A DNA stretch of 50,900 nucleotides, from contig JAENWU010000002.1 in the NCBI GenBank assembly GCA_016649905.1, forward strand, positions 1 to 50,900, given 5' to 3'. The notes under the pieces were generated by a model. It made no database searches. It saw only the letters and a list, made by a program, of their open reading frames with translations, and was not told the origin of the DNA. Position numbers and translations under genes: made by a program. Shown here one piece after another: positions 27,622-37,337 of this stretch; the first letter of the stretch is position 1; each line of letters begins with the position of its first letter. Source of the DNA: Thermoleophilia bacterium (GTDB lineage Bacteria; Actinomycetota; Thermoleophilia; Solirubrobacterales; 70-9).

Positions 27622-29273
27622 AGAAGCTTTTCGTCGTTATTGCGGTGTCGGGGACTGCACTAATCGCCTCTCTTGGATTGGTGGCTTGCGGCGGGGGTGG
27701 TGGCGACACCAGCAGCGGCGGGGGCGGCGGCCAGGAGGGCGGGATCCTCAAAGGCACCTACGCCTCCTTCCCGGACTACATGGACCCGCAGCTCTCCTAC
27801 ACGGCGGAAGGCTGGACGGCGATGGGCGAGGTCTACATCCCCTTGCTCACCTACAAACACGCGGAGGGCGCGGAAGGCAGCGAGGTCGTTCCCGGCCTGG
27901 CAGAAGACCTGCCGACGATCAGCAACGGCGGCAAGACCTACACGCTGAAACTGCGACCCGGCCTCAAATACTCCGACGGCGCCGCGGTCAAAGCCTCCGA
28001 CTTCCCCTACGCGGTCGAACGCGCCTTCGTGCTCAGCTCCGGCGGCTCGCCCTTCTACACCGGCATCGTCGGCGCCGAAGAGTTCGCCGAAACGAAGAAG
28101 GGCGGCATCCCGGGCATCGAAGCGAACGACAAGACGGGCGAAATCGTCATCAACCTGACGAAGCCGCGCGGCACCTTCGAAAACGAGCTGGCGCTGATGT
28201 TCGTGGCGCCGGTGCCGCAGAGCACGCCGATGGAAGACCAGTCGGCGACGCCGCCGCCCGGCACCGGGCCGTACACGATCACCAAGTCCCAGCCGGGCAA
28301 GGGCTGGGAATACGAGCGCAATCCCTACTGGGCCAAAGCCAACTCCGAAGCGATGCCCGAATACCCGACCGGCAGCATCGACGGCGCCAAGATCACGGTG
28401 ATCCGCAATCCGCAGTCGCAGGTCGACGACATCGAACAGGGCACCTACGACTGGATGCAGAACCCACCGCCCTCCTCCCGCTACGCGGAAGTGAAGTCGA
28501 AGTACGAGGGCAGTCAGTTCCTCGTCCAGTCGACGATCAGCACCTACTACTTCTGGCTCAACACCGAAGAGGCTCCGTTCGACGACGTCAAAGTCCGCCA
28601 GGCCGTCAACTACGCGATCGACTCGCGAGCGCTGGAACGTATCTACGCCGGTCAGATCGTCGGCACCGACCAGATCCTGCCGCCGGGGATGCCGGGCTAC
28701 GAGAAATTCGACCTCTACCCGCATGACCTGGCGAAAGCCAAGGAAATGATCAAAGAAGCGGCGCCGGCGGACATGGACATCACCGTCTGGACCGACACCG
28801 AATCGCCCAACAACGAAGCCGGCGAATACCTCAACGACGTCCTCCAGCAGCTCGGCTTCAACACGGAACTGAAGATCCTCAACGCCGACAACTACTTCAC
28901 GGTGATCGGCAACGCGACGACGCCGAATCTGGATGCCGGCTGGTCGGACTGGTTCGAGGACTATCCGCACCCGAACGACTTCTTCCAGCCGCTGCTGTCG
29001 GGAGAAAGCATCCTCCCGACCAACAACGGCAACTTCGCCAAAATCAGCGACCCGGAACTGAACAAGGAAATCGAAACGCTCGGCGAAGAACGGCTCGAGC
29101 CCGACGAGGAAACGGCCTATGCCGAACTCGACAAGAAGTTCATGGAACAGGCGCCCTGGGCTCCGTACGGGACGCGGACGCTGTCGACCTTCGTCTCCGA
29201 CGCGATCGAACTCGACAGCATCATCTACAACCCGACGTTCTTCGAGTACCTGACCAGTTTCGAATTCAAGTAG
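27618..29273 (+). CDS. Peptide ABC transporter substrate-binding lipoprotein
   Basis: Lipobox LGLVACGGG; DYMDPQLSYTAEGWTAMGEVYIPLLTY...; SBP family 5 pattern. Confidence 0.93.
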   Translation: MKKLFVVIAVSGTALIASLGLVACGGGGGDTSSGGGGGQEGGILKGTYASFPDYMDPQLSYTAEGWTAMGEVYIPLLTYKHAEGAEGSEVVPGLAEDLPTISNGGKTYTLKLRPGLKYSDGAAVKASDFPYAVERAFVLSSGGSPFYTGIVGAEEFAETKKGGIPGIEANDKTGEIVINLTKPRGTFENELALMFVAPVPQSTPMEDQSATPPPGTGPYTITKSQPGKGWEYERNPYWAKANSEAMPEYPTGSIDGAKITVIRNPQSQVDDIEQGTYDWMQNPPPSSRYAEVKSKYEGSQFLVQSTISTYYFWLNTEEAPFDDVKVRQAVNYAIDSRALERIYAGQIVGTDQILPPGMPGYEKFDLYPHDLAKAKEMIKEAAPADMDITVWTDTESPNNEAGEYLNDVLQQLGFNTELKILNADNYFTVIGNATTPNLDAGWSDWFEDYPHPNDFFQPLLSGESILPTNNGNFAKISDPELNKEIETLGEERLEPDEETAYAELDKKFMEQAPWAPYGTRTLSTFVSDAIELDSIIYNPTFFEYLTSFEFK

Positions 29274-29304
29274 GAACCGCCTCGGGCGGGGGGAAGATAG
29301 GCAA

Positions 29305-30378
29305 GTGGCGATAGACCCCCAGCCCGAGGCGGCCGCTGTCGCGGCGCCGACCGCTGGGGGAGAACGCGGGCCCTGGTCCCTGGCGGCGCGCCGCTTCGTG
29401 CGCAACCGGGTCGCGGTTGCCTTCCTCGTCCTCTTCTTCCTGATCGTCCTCTTCGTGCTGGCGGCGCCGCTGTGGGCGGACCACGTCGCCCACACCGGCC
29501 CGAACAAGACCCACACGCTCCAGCAGCTCACCGTCGGGGGCGAAAAGCGCGACGTCGTCAACGTCGAAGGGCAGCCGATCGGACCGCAGCTCTTCGCCGC
29601 CGACGGCATGTTCTTCCTCGGCGCCGACAGCCGTCTCGGCCGCGACGAGATGGTGCGGCTGATGTACGGGGGTCGCACCTCGCTGCTGATCGGGATCACG
29701 ACGGCCCTGATCACGACCGCCCTGGCGGTGATCCTCGGGCTGCTGGCCGGCTACTACCGGGGCTGGATCGACACCGTGATCGCGCGGACGCTCGACATCC
29801 TCTGGTCCCTGCCGGTGCTCCTGGTCGGGATCGCGCTGGGGGTGACGCTCGCGGTCGGCGGGCTGAAGATCGGGCCGCTCGAGTTATCCGGGGGCTCCTT
29901 ATGGATCCCGATCATCGTCATCTGCGTCTTCACCGTGCCCTACATCGCGCGGCCGATCCGCGGTGAAGTCCTCTCGCTGAGCAACAAGGAGTTCGTCGAG
30001 GCGGCCGTCGCCCAGGGCGCCGGGCCGCTGCGGGTGATGTTCGGCGAGATCCTCCCCAACCTCGCCTCGACGATCATCGTCTTCTTCACCCTGACGATCG
30101 CCAACAACATGCTGTTCGAGGCCGGTCTCTCCTTCCTCGGCGCCGGCGTGCAGCCGCCCAACTCCTCCTGGGGGACGATGATCACGGTCGGGGTCGATCT
30201 GCTCAACACGCAGCCGCTGCTGGCGATCATCCCCGGCACGATGATCATGCTGACCGTGCTCTCGCTGAACATCGTCGGCGACGGCCTCCGCGACGCGCTC
30301 GACCCGCGCTCGAAGATCGACCTCGAGGCGCACACCGGCACGGTGGCGACGAAGGCGTCGGGAGCGGCCGCGATCTGA
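29305..30378 (+). CDS. Peptide ABC transporter permease (DppC-like)
   Basis: RNRVAVAFLVLF...GADSRLGRDEMVRLMYGGRTSLLIG...SFLGAGVQPPNSSWGTM. Confidence 0.93.
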   Translation: MAIDPQPEAAAVAAPTAGGERGPWSLAARRFVRNRVAVAFLVLFFLIVLFVLAAPLWADHVAHTGPNKTHTLQQLTVGGEKRDVVNVEGQPIGPQLFAADGMFFLGADSRLGRDEMVRLMYGGRTSLLIGITTALITTALAVILGLLAGYYRGWIDTVIARTLDILWSLPVLLVGIALGVTLAVGGLKIGPLELSGGSLWIPIIVICVFTVPYIARPIRGEVLSLSNKEFVEAAVAQGAGPLRVMFGEILPNLASTIIVFFTLTIANNMLFEAGLSFLGAGVQPPNSSWGTMITVGVDLLNTQPLLAIIPGTMIMLTVLSLNIVGDGLRDALDPRSKIDLEAHTGTVATKASGAAAI

Positions 30379-31340
30379 TGGCCCGCTTCGTCATCAGACG
30401 CCTGGCCGGGATGATCGCCGTCCTCTTCGCCGTCTCGGTGATCGTCTTCGTGATCTTCAACGTCGTCCCCAACACCAACCCGGCGCAGCTCCTCGCCGGC
30501 AAGAACTCAACGCCGGTCCTGGTCAAGAGCATCGAAGAGGAATGGGGCTTCGACAACTCGCTGCCGGAGCAGTACCTGACGATGATGAAGAAGATCTTCA
30601 CCGGCGAGTTGACCTCCTACAAGCCGCGGATCTCGGTCGACGAACAGATCATCGAACGGATCCCGGCCACCTTCTCGCTCAGCATCGGGGCGGCGATCAT
30701 CTGGCTCTTCTTCGGGCTCCTGCTCGGGTATCTCTCGGCCCTGCGCGCCGGCGGCTGGCTCGACCGCTTCCTCACCGGCTTCGCGATCGCCGGGATCTCG
30801 ATCCCGGTCTTCCTGATCGCCCCGGTGCTCCTCTACTTCCTCACCTACAAGCTCGAAATCTTCCCCAACGCGCAGTACGTGCCGCTGACCGAAAACCCGA
30901 GCGAGTGGCTGAGTCACCTGATCCTGCCCTGGGTCACCCTGGCGATCCTCTCGATCGGCTTCTACAGCCGCGTCCTGCGCTCGAACATGCTCGACGTGAT
31001 GAACGAGGACTACGTGCGGACGGCGCGGGCGAAGGGGCTGAGCGAGCGCCGGGTGATGTCCCGGCACGTCCTGCGCAACTCGCTGGTCCCGATCGTGACC
31101 CTCTTCGGGCTCGACTTCGGGGCGACGATCGCCGGCACCGCGATCATCACCGAATACCTCTACAGCCTCAACGGGATCGGCCTCTACGCGATCGAAGCGG
31201 TGCAGAAATTCGAACTTCCGCCGGTCATGGGAGTGACGATCTACGGCGCCTTCTTCGTCGTCTTCGTCAACGCCTTGGTCGACATCGCCTACGCCTACCT
31301 GGACCCGCGGGTGCGCCTCGGGGAGAGTGGGGCCTCGTGA
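30378..31340 (+). CDS. Peptide ABC transporter permease (DppB-like)
   Basis: MARFVIRRLAGMIAVLFAVSVIVFVIFNVVP...VRTARAKGLSERRVMSRHVLRNSLVPIVTLFGLDFG. Confidence 0.93.
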   Translation: MARFVIRRLAGMIAVLFAVSVIVFVIFNVVPNTNPAQLLAGKNSTPVLVKSIEEEWGFDNSLPEQYLTMMKKIFTGELTSYKPRISVDEQIIERIPATFSLSIGAAIIWLFFGLLLGYLSALRAGGWLDRFLTGFAIAGISIPVFLIAPVLLYFLTYKLEIFPNAQYVPLTENPSEWLSHLILPWVTLAILSIGFYSRVLRSNMLDVMNEDYVRTARAKGLSERRVMSRHVLRNSLVPIVTLFGLDFGATIAGTAIITEYLYSLNGIGLYAIEAVQKFELPPVMGVTIYGAFFVVFVNALVDIAYAYLDPRVRLGESGAS

Positions 31341-32377
31341 GCCCGGCGCCGCTCCTCAGCGTCAAGGGCCTGCGGGTCGGCTTCTCCACCGAAGGCGGCC
31401 TGCTGCAGGCCGTCGACGACGTCAGCTTCGAGGTGCGACCGGGGGAAGTCGTCGCGATCGTCGGCGAGTCGGGCTCCGGCAAGAGCGTCACCGCGCAGAC
31501 GATCATGGGCCTGACGCGCTCGAAGAACGCGCGGATCGAGGGCACCGCGGAGTTCGAGGGGATGGACCTGATCGAGGCCTCCGACGCCGAGTTGCGGCGC
31601 CTGCGCGGCGACCGCGTGGCGATGGTCTTCCAGGACCCGATGACCTCCTTCAACCCGGTCTACCGGCTCGGCGCCCAGATCGGCGAGGCGATCCGCGCCC
31701 ACCGCGACGGCGTCTCCAAGAGCGAAGCGCGGGCGCGGGCGGTCGAGCTCTTCGAAGCCGTCGGGATCCCCAACGCCGAGGGCCGGGTCGACGACTACCC
31801 GCACGAGTTCTCGGGCGGCATGCGCCAGCGGGCGATGATCGCGATGGCGCTGGCGCTGGAACCCGATCTGCTGATCGCCGACGAGCCGACGACGGCGCTC
31901 GACGTCACGATCCAGGCGCAGATCCTCGAGCTCCTGCGCGAGCTCAACCGCAAACGCAACCTGGCGACGATCCTGATCACCCACGACCTCGGCGTCGTCG
32001 CCGAAATCGCCGACCGAGTGCTGGTGATGTACGCGGGCAGGGTCGTCGAGCAGGGGACGCTCGACCAGATCTTCTTCGACCCCCAGCATCCCTACACCTG
32101 GGGCCTGCTCGGCTCGCTGACCCGACTGGACAAACCGCGACCGGTGCGGCTGCCGCAGATCAGCGGCGCGCCGCCCTCGCTGCTGGCGCTGCCCGAGGGT
32201 TGCTCCTTCCGGCCCCGCTGCCCGCACGAGTTCGGGCCCTGCATCGACCTGCCGCCGCTGCAGGCTCGACTGCGCGATGAGCCCGGCCACTGCGATCGCT
32301 GCTGGCTCAGCCCCGAGGCCAAGAAAGAGAAGCGCCAGGTCGCCGGCCAGATCGGATTGGAGGCGCCGACGCCATGA
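31337..32377 (+). CDS. Peptide ABC transporter ATP-binding protein (DppD-like)
   Basis: [52 protein letters not shown]. Confidence 0.94.
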   Translation: MSPAPLLSVKGLRVGFSTEGGLLQAVDDVSFEVRPGEVVAIVGESGSGKSVTAQTIMGLTRSKNARIEGTAEFEGMDLIEASDAELRRLRGDRVAMVFQDPMTSFNPVYRLGAQIGEAIRAHRDGVSKSEARARAVELFEAVGIPNAEGRVDDYPHEFSGGMRQRAMIAMALALEPDLLIADEPTTALDVTIQAQILELLRELNRKRNLATILITHDLGVVAEIADRVLVMYAGRVVEQGTLDQIFFDPQHPYTWGLLGSLTRLDKPRPVRLPQISGAPPSLLALPEGCSFRPRCPHEFGPCIDLPPLQARLRDEPGHCDRCWLSPEAKKEKRQVAGQIGLEAPTP

Positions 32378-33216
32378 GCGCCGAGCCGCTGCTGGAGGTC
32401 ACCGACCTCGTCAAGCACTTCCCGATCAAGCGCGGCATCCTGGTCGACCGCGTGGTCGACCAGGTTCGCGCCGTCGACGGGATCAGCTTCAGCGTCGCGC
32501 CCGGTCAGACGCTCGGCCTGGTCGGCGAGTCCGGCAGCGGCAAGTCGACGGCCTGCCGCGCGATCCTCAACCTGATCAAGCCGACCTCGGGCTCGGTCCG
32601 CTTCGAGGGCGAGGAGATCGCCGGCCTCGGGCGGCGGCAGATGCGGCCGCTGCGACGGCAGATGCAGATGATCTTCCAGGACCCCTACGCCTCGTTGAAC
32701 CCGCGCAAACGGATCGGCCAGATCGTCGGTGACCCGCTCAGGCGCCAGGGCGTCGCCTCCGGTGGCGAGCTGAAACGGCGGGTCCAGGAGCTGCTCGACC
32801 GGGTCGGCCTCGCCCCCGAGCACTACAACCGCTTCCCGCACGAGTTCTCCGGCGGGCAACGACAGCGGATCGGGATCGCTCGGGCCCTTGCGCTGCAGCC
32901 GAAGCTGGTGATCGCCGACGAGCCCGTTTCCGCCCTCGACGTCTCGATCCAGGCGCAGATCGTCAACCTGCTCGACGACCTCCAGGACGAGTTCGGCCTC
33001 ACCTACGTCTTCGTCGCCCACGACATCGGCGTCGTCCGCCACATCTCCGACCGGATCGCGGTCATGCACGACGGCAAGATCGTCGAGGAAGGAACCGCGG
33101 ACCAGGTCTGCGAGCACCCGACCGACGCCTACACGAAGAAACTGCTGGCGGCGGTGCCGATCGCCGACCCACGCGAGAGCCGGGCCCGGCGCGAAGGCGC
33201 CACCAGCGCCGGCTGA
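32374..33216 (+). CDS. Peptide ABC transporter ATP-binding protein (DppF-like)
   Basis: [74 protein letters not shown]. Confidence 0.94.
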   Translation: MSAEPLLEVTDLVKHFPIKRGILVDRVVDQVRAVDGISFSVAPGQTLGLVGESGSGKSTACRAILNLIKPTSGSVRFEGEEIAGLGRRQMRPLRRQMQMIFQDPYASLNPRKRIGQIVGDPLRRQGVASGGELKRRVQELLDRVGLAPEHYNRFPHEFSGGQRQRIGIARALALQPKLVIADEPVSALDVSIQAQIVNLLDDLQDEFGLTYVFVAHDIGVVRHISDRIAVMHDGKIVEEGTADQVCEHPTDAYTKKLLAAVPIADPRESRARREGATSAG

Positions 33217-33235
33217 GGCGTACCCTCCCCGCTGC

Positions 33236-34186
33236 GTGTCCCTGCCGCTCTCCCCGCCAATCAAGCCCCAGTTGGCGCTGACCCGCAAAGAGCTGCCGCT
33301 GGGCCAGGAGTGGGCGTACGAGCCAAAGCTCGACGGCTTCCGGGCGATCATCTTCGTCGACGGGGACGAGGCCTACATCCAGTCGCGCGGTGGCAAAGAA
33401 CTCGGGCGCTACTTCCCGGAGCTGAGCTTCGCACCGGGGCGCTGGGTGCTCGACGGCGAGCTGGTGATCCGCGACGCCGACGGCAACGTCGAATTCGACT
33501 CCCTGCAGGAACGCATTCACCCCGCCCAATCGCGGATCGAGCTGCTCTCGAAGGAGATCCCGGCCTGCTTCGTCGGCTTCGACCTGCTGTCCGAGGGCGA
33601 CGACTCGCTGCTGGAGGCGCCGCTGTCAGAGCGGCGCGAGCGTCTCGAGCGGATCGCCGCCGAGGCCGACCTCGAGCTGACGCCGCTGACCCCGGACGCC
33701 GACCAGGCCGAGGCCTGGCTGCGCAGCATCGAGGGCGTGATGGCCAAGCAGCTCGACGCCCCCTACCTCCCCGGCAAACGCAAAGGGTTCGCCAAGGTCA
33801 AGCGCGAGCGCACGATCGACTGCGTGGTGATGGGCTGGCGGCCCGGCAAAGAGGAGGGCACCGTCGGCTCCCTGATCCTCGGCCTCTACGACGGCGAGGA
33901 GCTGCGCACGGTCGGCCACATCTCCGGCTTCAGCGCCGCGGCGAAACGGAGCATGCGGGCGATGCTGGCGCCGCTGGAGACCGGCGAAAGCGGCAGCGCC
34001 GAGCCGAGCCGCTGGACCGGCGGCCGTGACCTCGAGTGGGTCGAGCTGCGACCGGAGCTGGTGATCGAAGTGGGGTACGACCACGCGGCGTCGGGGCGGA
34101 TCCGGCACGGGGCGCGGTTTCGGTCGTTTCGGGACGACAAATCGCCCGAGGAGTGCAAGTTCGAGCAGTTGGACGAAGGAAGCTAG
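33236..34186 (+). CDS. ATP-dependent DNA ligase (small, LigC-like)
   Basis: YEPKLDGFRAI (adenylation motif), LDGELVIRD, EGVMAKQLDAPYLPGKRKGFAKVKRERTIDCVVMGWRPGK. Confidence 0.92.
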   Translation: MSLPLSPPIKPQLALTRKELPLGQEWAYEPKLDGFRAIIFVDGDEAYIQSRGGKELGRYFPELSFAPGRWVLDGELVIRDADGNVEFDSLQERIHPAQSRIELLSKEIPACFVGFDLLSEGDDSLLEAPLSERRERLERIAAEADLELTPLTPDADQAEAWLRSIEGVMAKQLDAPYLPGKRKGFAKVKRERTIDCVVMGWRPGKEEGTVGSLILGLYDGEELRTVGHISGFSAAAKRSMRAMLAPLETGESGSAEPSRWTGGRDLEWVELRPELVIEVGYDHAASGRIRHGARFRSFRDDKSPEECKFEQLDEGS

Positions 34187-34298
34187 AAGAGAGGCCGTTG
34201 GGCCGGCGGGGCCTGCCTCGGGGGGAGGCCCCTGCGGGCGAGGTGTACGTCCTCGGGACCTCCCCCCGAGTCACCCACCTGCACACCGTCTCTTCTAG
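34183..34298. repeat. Nested inverted repeat at convergent gene ends
   Basis: Outer ctagaagaga/tctcttctag (34183-34192, 34289-34298); inner ctcggggggagg/cctccccccgag (34217-34228, 34259-34270). Confidence 0.85.
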
Positions 34299-34723
34299 AC
34301 GAGGAGCCGGCTGACGCCTCGCCACGGTCGGCCAGGGATCGTCGGAGAAGTCGGCCAATCGATCAGATCGCGGACCCGTTCGACCGCTTCCCGCGTGGAG
34401 GTTCGGATTGCGGTCATCGGTCGATGCCTCGCGTTTCCCTCGAGGAACTGAAATTCGCGGGTGGGCACGCCGGCCGCAGCCAGGTAGTCGCGGCTGCGAT
34501 GCACGGCCTCGAGGTCGGTCAGCGCGAGGCGGAAGCGATGGACCTCGGAAACCGCTCTTCCGGGTCGCGGATACGAATAGGAGCCAACGTGGGCGTCCCC
34601 TCGGATCATCCCGCACAGGTATCCGCGCCGATACTCGGCGCTCTTCGCCAGCGACGGGCCCAGGCTGCCGATCCCCATCAGCTTGTTGTTCAAGGTCAGG
34701 TCCAGACGGCGTTCGACGAGTTA
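34295..34723 (-). pseudogene. Orphan intein / LAGLIDADG homing endonuclease fragment
   Basis: LVERRLDLTLNNKLMGIGSLGPSLAKSAEYRRGYLCGMIRGDAHVGSYSYPRPGRAVSEVHRFRLALTDLEAVHRSRDYLAAAGVPTREFQF...AIRTSTREAVERVRDLIDWP...; no extein or second LAGLIDADG motif. Confidence 0.7.
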
Positions 34724-34764
34724 GGCCGCCCAGGGGCGGCTCAAAACATCGAACGGCGAAAGCT

Positions 34765-35253
34765 CTAGAGGCTGGAGCCGGTCTCGTCGCGCTTGTAGGC
34801 GCTGAGCTGCTCGAGTGCTTTGGCGCGGGCCTTCTTGCGCAGCGGCGGCAGCAGGGCGACGAGGTGGCCGCTCGGACCGAGCGCCTGCTTGGCCCAGTTG
34901 TGGAAGTCGAAGTCGTCGATGTGGTCGACGATCAGGCCGCTCTCGTCGAAGCGGAAGCTGGCCTGGATGTCGTTGACGACGGGGCGACCGGTGGAGAACG
35001 TGTAGCGGGCGATCCAGTGGGCCGAGCCCGTCTCCTCCCCCGCCTCGTGCTCGTGCAGCTCGATCTTCAGGTCCTTGGCGCGGCCGGTCAGCATCCGCCA
35101 CATCGCGCCGATGTCATCGCCCTCGAGGTCGCCGAAGGCGGGGTCGCGGAAGTGGGCGCCGGGCGCGTAGCAGGCGGTCATCGCGGCGCCGTTGCACTCG
35201 CCGAAGGCGGCGTAGAGACGCTCGATCGTCGCGCGGTTGGCGTCGGCGGGCAT
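34765..35253 (-). CDS. SnoaL/NTF2-like protein
   Basis: ATIERLYAAFGECNGAAMTACYAPGAHFRDPAFGDLEGDDIGAMWRMLTGRA. Confidence 0.85.
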   Translation of the reverse strand: MPADANRATIERLYAAFGECNGAAMTACYAPGAHFRDPAFGDLEGDDIGAMWRMLTGRAKDLKIELHEHEAGEETGSAHWIARYTFSTGRPVVNDIQASFRFDESGLIVDHIDDFDFHNWAKQALGPSGHLVALLPPLRKKARAKALEQLSAYKRDETGSSL

Positions 35254-35274
35254 GCGGGCACCATAGCCGGTTGT

Positions 35275-35319
35275 CGAGTCTGCTCTCAGTGGCGATATGC
35301 GCCACTGAGAGCAGACTCG
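35275..35319. repeat. Hairpin A5: perfect 20-bp arms, atatg loop
   Basis: cgagtctgctctcagtggcg-atatg-cgccactgagagcagactcg. Confidence 0.97.
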
Positions 35320-35340
35320 CGAAATCGGGTTGCTACGATA

Positions 35341-35358
35341 TCTAACGTGAACGTTAGA
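35341..35358. promoter_or_regulatory. 18-bp palindromic operator candidate
   Basis: tctaacgt-ga-acgttaga, 24 nt upstream of the proposed MFS start; a MerR regulator gene is in the same operon. Confidence 0.7.
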
Positions 35359-35382
35359 AAGAGGTTTGCGGGAGGCGCGGGC

Positions 35383-36876
35383 GTGGGCGCCGACCACGTG
35401 AACTACAAGTGGTGGGCCCTCTCCTGCACCAGCCTCGGGATGCTGCTGGTGGCGACCAACTCGGGGACGTTGATCATCGCCCTGCCCGACCTCGAGCGGG
35501 CACTCGGCACCAGCCTCCTGGAACTGGTCTGGGTGATCCTCGCCTACATGATCTCCTCGACCGTGCTGGTCCTCACCGCCGGCCGCCTCTCCGACCTCTT
35601 CGGTCGCAAGCCCGCCTTCGTCGCCGCCTTCCTTGTCTTCGGCGCCGCTTCACTCGGAGCGGGCTTCGCCGCCGACGGCACCCAGCTGATCCTCTGGCGC
35701 GTTCTGCAGGGAATCGGCGGCGCCTTCATCTTCGCCAACGGCCCCGCCCTGGTCACCGACGCCTTCCCGAAGGAGCAGCTCGGGCTGGCGATGGGGACCA
35801 ACACGATGGTTGCCGCGATCGGGTTGGTGATCGGACCGGTCCTCGGCGGCGCCCTGGTCGCGATCTCCTGGCAGTGGGTCTTCTGGTTCAACGTCCCACT
35901 CGCCCTCGCCGGCGCGCTCTGGGCGGCGCTGATCCTGCGCGAGCTGTCCAAGCGCGACCCGGTTCGCGGCCTCGACACGCTGGGGACGGCGACTTTCGTC
36001 GTCGGCCTGACCGGGCTCGTCTACGGGATCTCGCGCGGCGGCATCTCGGGCTGGAACGACTCGCTGGTGATCGCCAGCCTGATCGTCGCGGCGGTGCTGC
36101 TGCCGCTCTTCGTCCTGATCGAGCACCGCGGCAAGGCGCCGATGCTCGACCTCTCGATCTTCCAGGACCGCCTCTTCGCGGCGGCGACCGGGGCCGCGTT
36201 CATCAACGGGCTCTCGCGCTTCGCGCTGATGTTCATCTTCGTCTTCTACTACCAGGGAGCACAGGGCGACGATCCGATCCTGGCCGGGCTCAAGCTGGCG
36301 CCGATGGCGATCGGGATGCTGGTCGCGTCCCCCCTCGCCGGCATCTGGGCCGACCGCCACGGCTCGCGCACGCTGGCAGCGCTGGGGATGCTGGTCACCG
36401 CGATCGGCCTGGCGCTGATGACGACCCTGCAGGCCGAGACGGCCTACTGGCCCGGGGCGATCTGGCTGACCCTGGTCGGGGTCGGCTCGGGGATGTTCAT
36501 GTCGCCCAACACGGCGGCGATGATGGGAGCCGTGCCGACCGAGCGGCGTGGCATCGCCGCCGGAGCGCGGACGATGGTCCAGAACACCGGCGCCGTGATC
36601 TCGATCGCCTTCGTGCTCGCGATCATCACCGCCGCGGTGCCCAAACCGGTCCTCTTCAAGATCTTCTCCGGCCTCGCCTCCGGGCTCACGAAGGTCCGGC
36701 TGGACCCCTTCATCGCCAACATGCACACGGCGCTGTGGGTGCTGGCCGCCGTCTCGGTCCTCGGCGCTGGCGTCTCGCTGCTGCGGCCAAGCGAGGCGAA
36801 GACGAGAGCGCAGCGACGCGACCCCGGGCTGTCGATCGAGGAGGCGATCCGCGAGGAGATCGAGGCGACGCCATGA
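35383..36876 (+). CDS. MFS drug transporter (DHA2/EmrB-like)
   Basis: GTG preceded by ggagg; NSGTLIIALPDLERALGTSLLELVWVILAYMISSTVLVLTAGRLSDLFGRKPAF... Confidence 0.92.
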   Translation: MGADHVNYKWWALSCTSLGMLLVATNSGTLIIALPDLERALGTSLLELVWVILAYMISSTVLVLTAGRLSDLFGRKPAFVAAFLVFGAASLGAGFAADGTQLILWRVLQGIGGAFIFANGPALVTDAFPKEQLGLAMGTNTMVAAIGLVIGPVLGGALVAISWQWVFWFNVPLALAGALWAALILRELSKRDPVRGLDTLGTATFVVGLTGLVYGISRGGISGWNDSLVIASLIVAAVLLPLFVLIEHRGKAPMLDLSIFQDRLFAAATGAAFINGLSRFALMFIFVFYYQGAQGDDPILAGLKLAPMAIGMLVASPLAGIWADRHGSRTLAALGMLVTAIGLALMTTLQAETAYWPGAIWLTLVGVGSGMFMSPNTAAMMGAVPTERRGIAAGARTMVQNTGAVISIAFVLAIITAAVPKPVLFKIFSGLASGLTKVRLDPFIANMHTALWVLAAVSVLGAGVSLLRPSEAKTRAQRRDPGLSIEEAIREEIEATP

Positions 36877-37337
36877 GCGCTCCCGCCCGGGCAGAGCTGA
36901 GAATCGGCGAGGTCGCCAAGCTGGCCGGGACCACGCCGCGGACGATCCGCTACTACGAGGAGATCGGGCTGCTGCCGATAAGCGGTGGTCGCGAGCCCGG
37001 TGCCCACCGCACCTACGCCGAGAGCGACGTCGAGCGGCTGACCGAGCTGCTGCGGCTGAAGGACCTGCTCGGACTGTCGCTGGAGGAGCTGAAGCAGCTC
37101 GCCGAGGCCGACGAGGCGCGGGACGCGCTGCGGCGCGAGTGGCGCGGCGGCGTCGCCGACCCCGCCCGGCGCCACGAGATCCTCGACGAATCGCTCGGCC
37201 ACATCGGCCGCCAGCTGGCGCTGGTGCGGCGCCGGCGCGAGGAGATCGTCGGGCTCGAAACAGAGCTGCTGGCCAAACGCCGCCGCGCTCACGAACTGAT
37301 GCGCGAGCTGCCCGCCCGCGACGGCGCCCCCGCCTAG
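36873..37337 (+). CDS. MerR-family regulator
   Basis: LRIGEVAKLAGTTPRTIRYYEEIGLLPISGGREPGAHRTYAESDVERL; 4-nt overlap with the MFS gene. Confidence 0.93.
   Translation: MSAPARAELRIGEVAKLAGTTPRTIRYYEEIGLLPISGGREPGAHRTYAESDVERLTELLRLKDLLGLSLEELKQLAEADEARDALRREWRGGVADPARRHEILDESLGHIGRQLALVRRRREEIVGLETELLAKRRRAHELMRELPARDGAPA

Noticed and set aside
27660-29714. 684-aa minus-strand ORF opposite the SBP/permease genes
   Set aside because: Shadow frame of well-supported plus-strand genes; no domain-like sequence.
35409-37337. 642-aa ORF covering MFS and MerR genes
   Set aside because: Only its C-terminal part (MerR) is real; the N-terminal part is an out-of-frame reading of the MFS gene.
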